In this document: piece by piece, positions 51,324-59,317 of the stretch | Layout: every line of letters begins with the position of its first letter | Numbering within the stretch: the stretch's first letter is position 1 | Assembly (NCBI RefSeq): GCF_001011035.1 | Contig: NZ_CP011492.1 | Coordinates: 4,156,001 to 4,220,000 of the forward strand | DNA from: Streptomyces sp. CNQ-509 | GTDB lineage: Bacteria; Actinomycetota; Actinomycetes; Streptomycetales; Streptomycetaceae | Reading direction: 5' to 3' | DNA: 64,000 nt | Position numbers and translations under genes: made by a program | The notes under the pieces: model-generated | Told to the model about the DNA's origin: nothing | Databases searched by the model: none | What the model saw: the letters and a program-made list of their open reading frames with translations, nothing else

Positions 51324-51827
51324 GTGAGCGACAACCAGCAGTCAGAGAGCCACGACGGCGCGCCGCTGCCCGAGACCCTGCGGTTCTTCGGCACCACCTG
51401 GGTCGACCGCTCGCGCGGCTACTGGGCCCGCCGCGTCGGCGTCGCCGTCCTGGCCCTGGTGCTGGCCGCAGCCGGCGCGTTCGTGCTGGCGCTGTCGTAC
51501 AACGGCCTGCAGCTCGCCGACAGCGGCGGCATCATCCAACTGCTGATGATCGCCGCCTTCGCGGTCTGCAGTTCGCTCGCCTTCACCCGCACCCTCGGCG
51601 GCTTCAGCCGCCCGCACGAGGCCGGGCCCGCGGACAGCTCGTGGCGGCCGATCCGGGTCATAGGCTTCGTCGGCGTGCTGCTCGCGTACACGGTGCGCAG
51701 CTTCGCCGAGGCCCCCGGCGAGGGGATGCTGCGCAAGGACTACGAGCACCGGCTGGAGCAGCACGCGCGCCGCCGCTCGTCCCGTACGGGCAACCCCGCC
51801 AAGCGCAAGCGCAAGAAGCGCCGCTGA
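51324..51827 (+). CDS. Small membrane protein with basic C-terminus
   Basis: 167 residues from GTG at 51324 (VSDNQQSESHDGAPLPETLRFFGTTWVDRS). Three hydrophobic segments (VAVLALVLAAAGAFVLALSY, IIQLLMIAAFAVCSSLAF, VIGFVGVLLAYTVRSF) are followed by a strongly basic tail (RSSRTGNPAKRKRKKRR). It is located after ilvD in the same direction. Unknown function; the basic tail should face the cytoplasm and may contact nucleic acid or ribosomes (inference). Confidence 0.78.
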   Translation: MSDNQQSESHDGAPLPETLRFFGTTWVDRSRGYWARRVGVAVLALVLAAAGAFVLALSYNGLQLADSGGIIQLLMIAAFAVCSSLAFTRTLGGFSRPHEAGPADSSWRPIRVIGFVGVLLAYTVRSFAEAPGEGMLRKDYEHRLEQHARRRSSRTGNPAKRKRKKRR

Positions 51828-51867
51828 CCCGCCCCGGGCCCCACGCCCCCCACGCCCCCCGCGCCGC

Positions 51868-52467
51868 CTACGCACCCTCCCGCGCCCCCGCGGACGCCGC
51901 CACCCACCCGTCCGCCAGGTCCGCCAGCCGGTGCGCCGCCGCCGTGGTCCGCTCCCGGTCGCCCGTGTTGAGCATGTCGATCTGCAGCCCCGCGAAGGCC
52001 GCGTTGAGCAGCGTCGCGTAGCCCGTCGCCGCCTCCGCCGGCACCCCCCGGTCGCGGAACCAGCCCGCGACGAACTCCACCCGGTCCGCCAGCAGCCGTG
52101 ACGTCGCCCCGCCCAGCCGGTCCCCGGCGGCGAGCCCCTCGATCTCGTGGATGAGCCGGGTGAGGGGCAGATGCTCGGGCGTCAGGTGGTATTCCCACGT
52201 GGCCCGTACGACCTCGCCCATGCCCATCTCGCCGTCGGCGCCGGGCAGCCCGGCCAGCCACTCCCGCTGCCGCTCGTCCAGCCGCGCCAGCGTGGCGGCC
52301 AGCAGGTCGGCCTTGTCGGCGAAGTGGTGCGTGAGCACCCGCGTGCTCTGCCCCAGCTCCTTGGCCAGCGGCCGCATCGACAGGGTGGCGAGGCCGTGGT
52401 CCACGAGGTAGTCCACGACCGAGTCGAGCAGGGCGGTCTTGCGGGCCGGGTCGGCGGGTCTGGGCAT
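51868..52467 (-). CDS. TetR-family repressor, divergent from MFS transporter
   Basis: 199 residues, ATG at 52467 (MPRPADPARKTALLDSVVDYL). The HTH is LSMRPLAKELGQSTRVLTHHFADKADLL. The C-terminal domain is Ala/Leu-rich, of normal size. It is divergent from an efflux transporter gene with 116 bp between, containing a good inverted repeat, so it is the likely local repressor. Confidence 0.9.
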   Translation of the reverse strand: MPRPADPARKTALLDSVVDYLVDHGLATLSMRPLAKELGQSTRVLTHHFADKADLLAATLARLDERQREWLAGLPGADGEMGMGEVVRATWEYHLTPEHLPLTRLIHEIEGLAAGDRLGGATSRLLADRVEFVAGWFRDRGVPAEAATGYATLLNAAFAGLQIDMLNTGDRERTTAAAHRLADLADGWVAASAGAREGA

Positions 52468-52553
52468 GGCACTCCTGGTACGGGCCGCCAGGACACCCGC
52501 GTACGCACCCGTGGAGCGCACGTACGCGCAGGGGCCCGGAAACCGGTGGACGC

Positions 52554-52581
52554 CATTAGGGTAACGACTGTTACCTTAATG
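52554..52581. promoter_or_regulatory. TetR-type operator overlapping the MFS start region
   Basis: CATTAGGGTAAC at 52554-52565 and GTTACCTTAATG at 52570-52581 are inverted with one mismatch around a 4-nt centre. The repeat ends 2 bp before the MFS ATG at 52584, so the MFS mRNA is leaderless or nearly so. The spacing is typical of TetR operators (GGTAAC-N4-GTTACC core). Confidence 0.82.
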
Positions 52582-52583
52582 GC

Positions 52584-53798
52584 ATGGACGAGAATCCCAC
52601 CCTGCAGAAGGCCGCATCACCTCTCCGCCGCTCCCTGCCGGGCTGGCTGATCGCGCTCACGCTGACGACCTTCACATTCTCCACCGACGACTACCTCGTC
52701 GCGGGCGTGCTCCCCGGCATCGCCGACGACCTGGACGTCTCCGAGGCCGCGGTCGGGCAGCTCGTCACCGTCTTCTCCCTGGTGCTCGCGCTCGCCGCCC
52801 CCGTCGCCTCCGTGCTCACCGCGACCTGGCCCCGCCGCCCGCTGTTCACCGCCGCCCTCGCGGTGTTCGCCGCCGCGAACTTCGCCATGCCGCTCGTCGC
52901 CTCCTTCCCCGTCCTCATGGCCCTGCGGGTGGCCGCCGCGCTCGCCGCCGCCATCGTGGTGCCCGGCGCCCTCGGCGCCGCCGCGGCCCTCGCCCCGCCG
53001 GAGCGGCAGGGCCGCTACATGGGCACCGTCTTCGCCGGGCTGACCACGTCCCTGCTGCTCGGCGTCCCGCTCGGCACCTGGGTCGGCGCGGTCGCCGGCT
53101 GGCAGGGCGCGTTCGTCCTCGGCGGCCTCCTGGGCGTCGCCTCCCTCGCCGCCCTGTACGCGACCCTGCCCGAGCCGCCCCGCGGCGAGGCCCTGCGGCT
53201 GGCCGACCGGCTGACCCCGCTGGCCCGCCCCGCGCTGCTCCTCGGCCTCGCCGCCACCGCCGTCGCCGTACTCGGCAACCTGATGGTGGTCACGTACCTC
53301 GCCGTCTACCTCCGCGACCTCGCGGGCGTCGGCCCCACCGGGCTCGGCGTGATCTTCGTGCTGGCCGGCGCCGCCGGCATCGCCGGCAGCCAGCTCGGCG
53401 GCCCCGCCGCCGACCGGTGGGGCGCGGAGCGCGCGCTGCTGATGGGCTGCGGCGCGTTCGCGCTGGTGATGCTCGGGCTCGTCGCCTGCTGGCCGCTGCG
53501 CCCCGCGCCGCTGGTGCTGGTGGTGCCGCTGCTCCTGCTGTGGTCCGCGGCGGCCTGGTGGATCCCGCCGGCCGCCAGCGCCCGGCTGCTGCGCCTCGCG
53601 GGACCGGCCGGCGCCCAGGCCCTCGCGCTCAACAGCAGCGCCGTCTACCTCGGCGTCGCCGCAGGCGGCGCGGTCGGCGGCGTCCTCCTCGACGCGTACG
53701 GCAGCGGCGCGCTCCCGGCCGGCGCGGCGGCGGCGCAGCTCGTGGCACTCGCCCTGTTCGGCCTCGCCTCCCGCCGGGCCACTCAGGGGAAACCCTGA
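52584..53798 (+). CDS. MFS drug-efflux-like transporter
   Basis: 404 residues, 12 predicted helices. It begins with FTFSTDDYLVAGVLPGIADDL and has the A-motif-like APVASVLTATWPRRPLFTAALAVFA in the loop region, then GRYMGTVFAGLTTSLLLGVPLGTWVG. This fits DHA1 exporters of the AraJ/CmlR type. Controlled most likely by the divergent TetR protein. ATG at 52584. Its substrate is unknown. Confidence 0.92.
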   Translation: MDENPTLQKAASPLRRSLPGWLIALTLTTFTFSTDDYLVAGVLPGIADDLDVSEAAVGQLVTVFSLVLALAAPVASVLTATWPRRPLFTAALAVFAAANFAMPLVASFPVLMALRVAAALAAAIVVPGALGAAAALAPPERQGRYMGTVFAGLTTSLLLGVPLGTWVGAVAGWQGAFVLGGLLGVASLAALYATLPEPPRGEALRLADRLTPLARPALLLGLAATAVAVLGNLMVVTYLAVYLRDLAGVGPTGLGVIFVLAGAAGIAGSQLGGPAADRWGAERALLMGCGAFALVMLGLVACWPLRPAPLVLVVPLLLLWSAAAWWIPPAASARLLRLAGPAGAQALALNSSAVYLGVAAGGAVGGVLLDAYGSGALPAGAAAAQLVALALFGLASRRATQGKP

Positions 53799-53833
53799 GG
53801 CCCGCCCGGGGTCACCCCCAGACGACCCGGACA

Positions 53834-53888
53834 TGTGTCAGTACTCTTTGACAGGTGGTTGCGCCACCTGTCAGCTTGGACTGACACA
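53834..53888. promoter_or_regulatory. Nested inverted repeats upstream of the ArsR-like gene
   Basis: Outer arms TGTGTCAGT (53834-53842) and ACTGACACA (53880-53888) are exact complements; inner arms TGACAGGTGG (53849-53858) and CCACCTGTCA (53864-53873) are also exact around a 5-nt spacer. So TGTCAG or its complement appears four times. The array ends 22 bp before the ATG at 53911. It is likely an autoregulatory operator. Confidence 0.78.
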
Positions 53889-53910
53889 CCGACGCACGAA
53901 GGGGCCGCAG

Positions 53911-54315
53911 ATGGCACGGACGCCCGCTCCGGCCCCGTCCGGAGACGAATTGCTCAAGGTCCTCGCCGCGCTCGGCAATCCGCACCGCCTGCGGATCGTC
54001 GCCGCGCTGCACCAGGGCCGGAACTACGTCAGCCGGCTGGCCCGCGAGATCGGCATGAGCCGCCCGCTGCTGCACATGCACCTGCAGCGGCTGGAGGCTG
54101 CGGGCCTGATCACCGGCTCGCTGGAGCTGTCAGCGGACGGCAAGGCGATGAAGTTCTACGAGGTGGTCTCGTTCCGGTACGAGCTGACCCCCGAGCTGAT
54201 CGCGGAGGTCGCCCGCACCCTCGGCGACGGTGACGGCGAGCCGGAAGGCGAGCCCCCCGGGAAGGACAAGGCCCGTACCGGGAAGCCCGAGACGGTGAAA
54301 GAGGAAGCCACATGA
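53911..54315 (+). CDS. ArsR-family winged-helix regulator
   Basis: 134 residues, ATG at 53911. The winged helix is LLKVLAALGNPHRLRIVAALHQGRNYVSRLAREIGMSRPLLHMHLQRLEAAGLI, followed by SADGKAMKFYEVVSF. The ArsR metal-binding Cys motif is missing, so it senses something other than a thiolate-bound metal. A hydrophilic tail (KDKARTGKPETVKEEAT) ends the protein. The stop overlaps the next start (ATGA), so the two are translationally coupled. Confidence 0.87.
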   Translation: MARTPAPAPSGDELLKVLAALGNPHRLRIVAALHQGRNYVSRLAREIGMSRPLLHMHLQRLEAAGLITGSLELSADGKAMKFYEVVSFRYELTPELIAEVARTLGDGDGEPEGEPPGKDKARTGKPETVKEEAT

Positions 54316-54605
54316 ACGAGCAGACGGTGCACCTCGCCGACAGCGGCGACACGGTCGGTGCCGTGGTCGGCGCGGTCGGTGCCGCCGGGTTCTTCGCGCT
54401 GCTGATCGTGGTGGTCTGGCAGATCGCCGCCACCTGGCGGGCCAAGATGCTCGCCGCCCGCGAGGAGCAGTACCGGCAGCTGGCCATCAAATACCAGCAG
54501 TTGCTGGAGGACAACCTCGAACTGCACCGCCGCAGCATTGACGAACTCACCGAGGCGCGGCGCTCCATCACCTCGATGGAGAAGATGATGCGCGAGATCG
54601 AGTAG
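54312..54605 (+). CDS. Small membrane protein with C-terminal coiled coil
   Basis: 97 residues. One membrane helix (about 20-42, VGAVVGAVGAAGFFALLIVVVW) is followed by a long charged helix with heptad-like spacing (REEQYRQLAIKYQQLLEDNLELHRRSIDEL) ending EKMMREIE. Overlaps the ArsR-like regulator by 4 bp; the pair resembles a repressor and its membrane partner. A strong hairpin follows. Function unknown; it may scaffold a membrane complex or sense envelope stress (inference). Confidence 0.8.
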   Translation: MNEQTVHLADSGDTVGAVVGAVGAAGFFALLIVVVWQIAATWRAKMLAAREEQYRQLAIKYQQLLEDNLELHRRSIDELTEARRSITSMEKMMREIE

Positions 54606-54615
54606 CACCGGCATG

Positions 54616-54651
54616 CGTACGGGCCGGAAGCGGCAACTTCCGGCCCGTACG
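54616..54651 (+). terminator. Strong hairpin terminator after the small membrane protein
   Basis: The perfect 15-bp arms CGTACGGGCCGGAAG and CTTCCGGCCCGTACG enclose a 6-nt loop CGGCAA. It begins 10 bp after the stop. It separates the ArsR pair from the MMPL gene. Confidence 0.85.
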
Positions 54652-54765
54652 AGGACGAAGTAATCCCCGGCACACTTCCGCGCCACGGCCAGGTCGGCAA
54701 ACCACAGCGGCCGCGGTGCGGGTCAGTCGTGCGCCGACTCACCTCTTTCAGAAGGAGACCATCCC

Positions 54766-56898
54766 ATGTCCGCTCGGATCAAGCAGCTCGTGGCTGCACC
54801 CGGAGGGCAGCGCACGAAATGGCTGGTACTGGCCGCCTGGATACTCCTCTTGGTCGCGCTCGGCCCGCTGGCCGGCAAGCTCGGCGACGTCGAGGACACC
54901 GGCCCCAACGCCTTTCTGCCGCGCAGCGCCGAGTCCGCCGAGCTGAACACGGAGCTGGAGAAGTTCCGCGGCGATCCCGAGGACGAGGTCATGCCCGCGG
55001 TCGCCGTCTACAGCGTGCCGGAGGGCGCGATGACGGACGCCGGCCGGCTGAAGGCGGAGGCGGACGTAAGGGCCTTCGCGCCGTACGTCGCCGCGGGCGA
55101 GCGCGTCACCCCGCCCATGCCCTCCGACGACGGCGGCGCGCTGATGACCATCGTGCCGATCACCGACGAGGACGACCTCACCGACACCGTCGAGGACGTA
55201 CGCGAGGTGGCCGCCGACGGCGCCCCGCCGGGCGTCGACGTGGAGGTGGGCGGCCCGGCGGCCTCCCTCGCCGACTCCGTCGCCGTCTTCGACTCCCTGG
55301 ACGCGACGCTGATGCTGGCTACCCTGGCCGTCGTCACCGTCCTCCTGCTGATCACGTATCGCAGCCCCGTCCTGTGGCTCTTCCCCGTGCTGGCCGTCGG
55401 CTTCGCCGCCGTCCTCACCCAGGCCGCCACGTACCTCCTCGCCAAGCACGCCTCCCTGCCCGTCGACCCGCAGGCGGCGGGGATCCTGATGGTCCTCGTC
55501 TTCGGCGTCGGTACGGACTACGCGCTGCTGCTCATCGCCCGCTACCGCGAGGAGCTGCACCGCCACGAGAACCGCCACGAGGCCATGCAACTGGCGCTGC
55601 GCCGCTGCTTCCCCGCGATCCTCGCCTCCGCGGCGACCATCGCGGTCGGCCTCTCCTGCCTGTACTTCGCCGACATCAGCTCCTCCCGCTCCCTCGGCCT
55701 GGTCGGCGCGGTCGGCGCGGTGTGCGCGTTCCTCGCGCTGGTCACGGTGCTGCCGACGCTGCTGGTGATCGTCGGCCGGTGGGTCTTCTGGCCGTTCGTG
55801 CCGCGCCACGGCACCCCCGTGCACGGGCACCGCACGGTGTGGTCCCGGATCGGCGCCGCGGTCGCGCGCCGCCCGCGCTGGTCGTGGCTGATGTCGCTGG
55901 GCGTGACCGCCCTGCTCGTGTTCGGCGTCGTCGGCATGGACTTCGGTCTGAAGCAGTCGGAACTGTTCCAGGACAAGCCCGAGTCGGTCGTCGCGCAGGA
56001 GCGCATCTCCGCGCACTACCCCTCCGGCGCCTCCGACCCGGCGGACATCGTCACTAACGCCGACGCGAAGGACGCCGTACGGGCCGCGGCCGGGAAGGTC
56101 GACGGCGTGGCGGGAGTCGCGGACGGCGGCACCACCGGCGACCTGGCCGCCCTGCGTGTCACCCTCGACGACGAACCCGACTCGGACGCCGCCAAGGACA
56201 CCATCGACGACCTGCGCGCCGCCGTGGGCGCCGTCGACGGTGCGGACGCCCTCGTCGGCGGCACGACGGCGGAGGCGCTGGACACCCAGCGGGCGGCGGA
56301 CCGCGACCTGCGGGTGGTCGTGCCGATCGTGCTGCTGGTGGTCTTCCTGGTGCTGATCGGGCTCCTCCGCGCGCTGGTGGCGCCCCTCGTCCTGCTCGCC
56401 ACCGCCGTGCTGTCGAACGTGGCCGCGCTGGGGGCGTCGTACCTCCTCTTCGACCACGTCTTCGACTTCGCCGCGGTCGACTGGTCCATCCCGCTGATGG
56501 GCTTCGTCTTCCTGACCGCGCTCGGCATCGACTACAACATCTTCCTCATGACCCGGGTGAGGGAGGAGGTCGCGCTGCACGGCCACGCGAAGGGGGTCCT
56601 CACCGGCCTGACGTCGACCGGTGGCGTGATCACGTCGGCGGGTATCGTGCTGGCCGCCACGTTCTCGGTCTTCGCCGGGCTGCCGCTGGTGACGATGGCG
56701 CAGTTGGGCGTGCTGGTCGGGGTGGGCGTGCTGCTGGACACCTTCCTGATCCGCACGGTCATGGTGCCGGCGCTGGCGCTCGACCTGGGGAAGTGGACGT
56801 GGTGGCCGGGCGCCCTCTTCCGGCAGGAGACGCGGCGCCCGCCGGCGGCCGCGGACACGGCGGCCGGGCTGCCGGAGGCGGATCGCGTACGGGCCTGA
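54766..56898 (+). CDS. MMPL/RND-family membrane transporter
   Basis: 710 residues; AGAAGGAGA precedes the ATG at 54766. Twelve predicted helices in two halves, each with a soluble loop. Family marks are VFGVGTDYALLLIARYREELHR in the first half and TALGIDYNIFLMTRVREEV in the second, plus FADISSSRSLGLVGAVG. The paired GTDY / GIDY motifs carry the proton-relay Asp-Tyr of MmpL transporters. Exports lipids or drugs. It is bounded by hairpins on both sides, so it is probably transcribed alone. Confidence 0.93.
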   Translation: MSARIKQLVAAPGGQRTKWLVLAAWILLLVALGPLAGKLGDVEDTGPNAFLPRSAESAELNTELEKFRGDPEDEVMPAVAVYSVPEGAMTDAGRLKAEADVRAFAPYVAAGERVTPPMPSDDGGALMTIVPITDEDDLTDTVEDVREVAADGAPPGVDVEVGGPAASLADSVAVFDSLDATLMLATLAVVTVLLLITYRSPVLWLFPVLAVGFAAVLTQAATYLLAKHASLPVDPQAAGILMVLVFGVGTDYALLLIARYREELHRHENRHEAMQLALRRCFPAILASAATIAVGLSCLYFADISSSRSLGLVGAVGAVCAFLALVTVLPTLLVIVGRWVFWPFVPRHGTPVHGHRTVWSRIGAAVARRPRWSWLMSLGVTALLVFGVVGMDFGLKQSELFQDKPESVVAQERISAHYPSGASDPADIVTNADAKDAVRAAAGKVDGVAGVADGGTTGDLAALRVTLDDEPDSDAAKDTIDDLRAAVGAVDGADALVGGTTAEALDTQRAADRDLRVVVPIVLLVVFLVLIGLLRALVAPLVLLATAVLSNVAALGASYLLFDHVFDFAAVDWSIPLMGFVFLTALGIDYNIFLMTRVREEVALHGHAKGVLTGLTSTGGVITSAGIVLAATFSVFAGLPLVTMAQLGVLVGVGVLLDTFLIRTVMVPALALDLGKWTWWPGALFRQETRRPPAAADTAAGLPEADRVRA

Positions 56899-56921
56899 GG
56901 GCTCCGGTCCGTACGGCGACA

Positions 56922-56947
56922 GGGGCACCCGGCTCGCCGGGTGCCCC
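56922..56947 (+). terminator. Terminator hairpin after the MMPL gene
   Basis: GGGGCACCCGG at 56922-56932 pairs perfectly with CCGGGTGCCCC at 56937-56947 around a CTCG tetraloop. It is 23 bp after the stop. Confidence 0.85.
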
Positions 56948-56990
56948 CGCGCTCCTTGACAGCGCTCCGGGTCCCCAGGATGTTCCACGC

Positions 56991-57794
56991 ATGGTGAATA
57001 TCGGACCGGGGGCCGTCCACGCCCGCGGGCTGTCCGTGGTCCGCGGCGGGGCCACCGTCCTCCACGACCTCGGCTTCGACGTCCCGCGCGGCCAGGTCAC
57101 CGGCCTCCTCGGCCCCTCCGGGTGCGGCAAGACCACCCTCATGCGCGCCATCGTCGGCACCCAGGCCCGCGTCACCGGCACCCTCGACGTGCTCGGCGCG
57201 CCGGCCGGCGCCGCCCGCCTGCGCCACCGCATCGGCTACGTCACCCAGGAGCCGTCCGTCTACCGCGACCTGACCGCCCGGCAGAACCTCGACTACTTCG
57301 CCGCCATCCTCGAACCCGGCACCTCCCGCGCCGAACGCCGCACCCAGGTCGCCCGCGCCCTCGCCGACGTCGACCTCACCGGCGAGGGCGACCGGCTCGC
57401 AGGCCGCCTCTCCGGCGGCCAGCTCGCCCGCGTCTCCCTCGCCGTCGCGCTCCTCGGCCGCCCGGAACTGCTGGTGCTCGACGAGCCGACCGTCGGCCTC
57501 GACCCCGTACTCCGGCGCGACCTGTGGGCGCTGTTCCACGAGATCGCCGCGGAGCGCGGCGCCACGCTGCTCGTCTCGTCGCACGTGATGGACGAGGCGG
57601 AGCGCTGCCAGCGGCTGATGCTCATGCGCGCGGGCCGGATCCTCGCCGACGACACCCCGGACGGGCTGCGCGAGCGGGTCGGCAGCGAGACCGTGGAGGA
57701 GGCGTTCCTGCGGCTCGTGGCGGCGGCCGGGCAGCGGGAGCGGCGGCGCGAAGGCACGGACGGGGACGGGGACCGCGGGGACGGCGCCCCGTGA
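56991..57794 (+). CDS. ABC transporter ATP-binding protein
   Basis: 267 residues from ATG at 56991. Walker A GPSGCGKTT, Q-loop VTQEPSVYRDLTA, signature LSGGQLARVSLAVALLGRPELLVLDEPTVGLDPV, and switch His in VSSHVMDEA are intact. A TTGACA box at 56956-56961 may be a promoter. The stop overlaps the permease start (GTGA), and the permease gene is broken, so the ATPase has no obvious partner. Confidence 0.92.
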   Translation: MVNIGPGAVHARGLSVVRGGATVLHDLGFDVPRGQVTGLLGPSGCGKTTLMRAIVGTQARVTGTLDVLGAPAGAARLRHRIGYVTQEPSVYRDLTARQNLDYFAAILEPGTSRAERRTQVARALADVDLTGEGDRLAGRLSGGQLARVSLAVALLGRPELLVLDEPTVGLDPVLRRDLWALFHEIAAERGATLLVSSHVMDEAERCQRLMLMRAGRILADDTPDGLRERVGSETVEEAFLRLVAAAGQRERRREGTDGDGDRGDGAP

Positions 57795-58385
57795 ACGCCA
57801 CCCGCACCCTCGCCACCGCGCGCCGCGTCCTGCGGCAACTCGGCCACGACCGCCGCACCGTCGGCCTCATCCTGGGCGTGCCGCTGGTCATGATGACGCT
57901 GCTCTACGGGGTCTTCGACGGCGACAAGCGCACCTTCGACTCCATCGGCGCCTCCCTGCTCGGCATCTTCCCGCTGATCACCATGTTCCTGGTGACCTCC
58001 ATCGCCACCCTGCGCGAACGCACCTCCGGCACGCTGGAACGGCTGCTCGCCATGCCGCTGGGCAAGGGCGACATGATCCTCGGCTACGCGCTCGCCTTCG
58101 GCACCCTGGCCGCGGTCCAGGCGTCGCTCGCCGCGGGGCTCGCCGTCTGGGTCCTGGACCTGGGCTTCGCCGGGTCGCCCTGGCTGCTGCTCGTCGTCGC
58201 GCTGCTCGACGCTGGAGGCGATCTCCGACGCGATGCCGATGTCGTACGCCGTGAACGGCATGAACCAGATCCTGGACCACGAGGAGGTGACCGGCGACTT
58301 CCTCCGCGACGTCGCCGTCGTCGGCGGCAGCGCGGTGCTGGTGCTCGGCCTCGGTGCGGTGACGCTCCGGCGCCGTACGGCGTGA
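57791..58385 (+). pseudogene. ABC-2 permease gene with internal deletion and frameshift
   Basis: From GTG 57791 the frame encodes a normal ABC-2 permease N-terminus (LILGVPLVMMTLLYGVFDG, FPLITMFLVTSIATLRERTSGTLERLLAMPL) down to VALLDA near 58213. It then reads into Arg-rich nonsense. The proper C-terminal end (LEAISDAMPMSYAVNGMNQI to VVGGSAVLVLGLG) continues in the +1 frame from 58212 to TGA at 58383-58385. Total coding length is about 198 residues against about 245 for the family, so an internal piece of roughly 150 bp is missing and the frame changed. Likely non-functional. Confidence 0.85.
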
Positions 58386-58478
58386 CCTGCCGGCATGTCC
58401 TGGCGACGTGACCTGCGGACCCGTCCGGGCTGTGGATAACTTCGCGGGGTGTCGGGCCGCGGTGCGAGGATGGACCGC

Positions 58479-59306
58479 ATGACCCAGAAAGTCGCCGTAC
58501 TCGGCGCCGGAAAGATCGGCGAGGCGCTGCTCTCCGGCATGATCCGCGCCGGGTGGTCGCCCGGCGACCTGCTCGTGACCGCCCGCCGCCAGGACCGCGC
58601 GGAGGAGCTGCGCCATCGCTACGGTGTCGAGCCCGTCTCGAACGGGGACGCCGCCAAGCGCGCCGACACCCTCATCCTCACCGTCAAGCCGCAGGACATG
58701 GGCACGCTGCTGGACGACCTCGCGCCGCACGTGCCGGCGGACCGGCTCGTCGTCTCCGCCGCGGCCGGCATCCCCACGGACTTCTTCGAGGAGCGGCTGC
58801 CGGAGGGCGCCCCGGTCGTCCGCGTCATGCCGAACACGCCGGTGCTCGTGGACGAGGGGATGTGCGTCATCTCCGCGGGGAAGCACGCCGTGGAGCAGCA
58901 CCTGGCGCGGACCGAGGAGATCTTCAAGCCCGTCGGCAAGACGCTGCGCGTCCCCGAGGCGCAGCAGGACGCCGCCACCGCCCTGTCCGGCTCGGGACCG
59001 GCGTACTTCTACTTCCTCGTGGAGGCCATGACCGACGCCGGGATCCTCCTGGGCCTGCCGCGCGAGAAGGCCCACGACCTCATCGTGCAGGCCGCGATCG
59101 GCGCCGCGGTCATGCTGCGCGACAGCGGCGAGCACCCGGTCAAGCTCCGCGAGGCGGTCACGTCCCCCGCGGGCACGACGATCAACGCGATCCGCGAGCT
59201 GGAGAACCACGGCGTACGGGCCGCGCTGATCGCGGCGATCGAAGCCGCTCGCGACCGCAGCCGAGAGCTGGGCACGGGCCCGGCGCCGGACGCCAAGCGG
59301 TCGTAG
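58479..59306 (+). CDS. proC: Pyrroline-5-carboxylate reductase
   Basis: 275 residues from ATG at 58479 (MTQKVAVLGAGKIGEALL); GAGGA eight bases ahead supports it over ATG at 58470. It reduces P5C to proline using NADPH. The nucleotide fold is VAVLGAGKIGEAL, with TVKPQDM, VVRVMPNTPVLVDEGMCVIS, and the C-terminal signature LSGSGPAYFYFLVEAMTDAG and LREAVTSPAGTTINAIREL. Followed 12 bp later by the response-regulator gene in the same direction. Confidence 0.97.
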   Translation: MTQKVAVLGAGKIGEALLSGMIRAGWSPGDLLVTARRQDRAEELRHRYGVEPVSNGDAAKRADTLILTVKPQDMGTLLDDLAPHVPADRLVVSAAAGIPTDFFEERLPEGAPVVRVMPNTPVLVDEGMCVISAGKHAVEQHLARTEEIFKPVGKTLRVPEAQQDAATALSGSGPAYFYFLVEAMTDAGILLGLPREKAHDLIVQAAIGAAVMLRDSGEHPVKLREAVTSPAGTTINAIRELENHGVRAALIAAIEAARDRSRELGTGPAPDAKRS

Positions 59307-59317
59307 GGAAGCCGGAG

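Noticed and set aside
57791..58411. A full-length permease reading to the later stop in the starting frame
   Set aside because: Residues after VALLDA become Arg-rich and membrane-incompatible, while the correct C-terminus is present in another frame; a broken gene explains this better.
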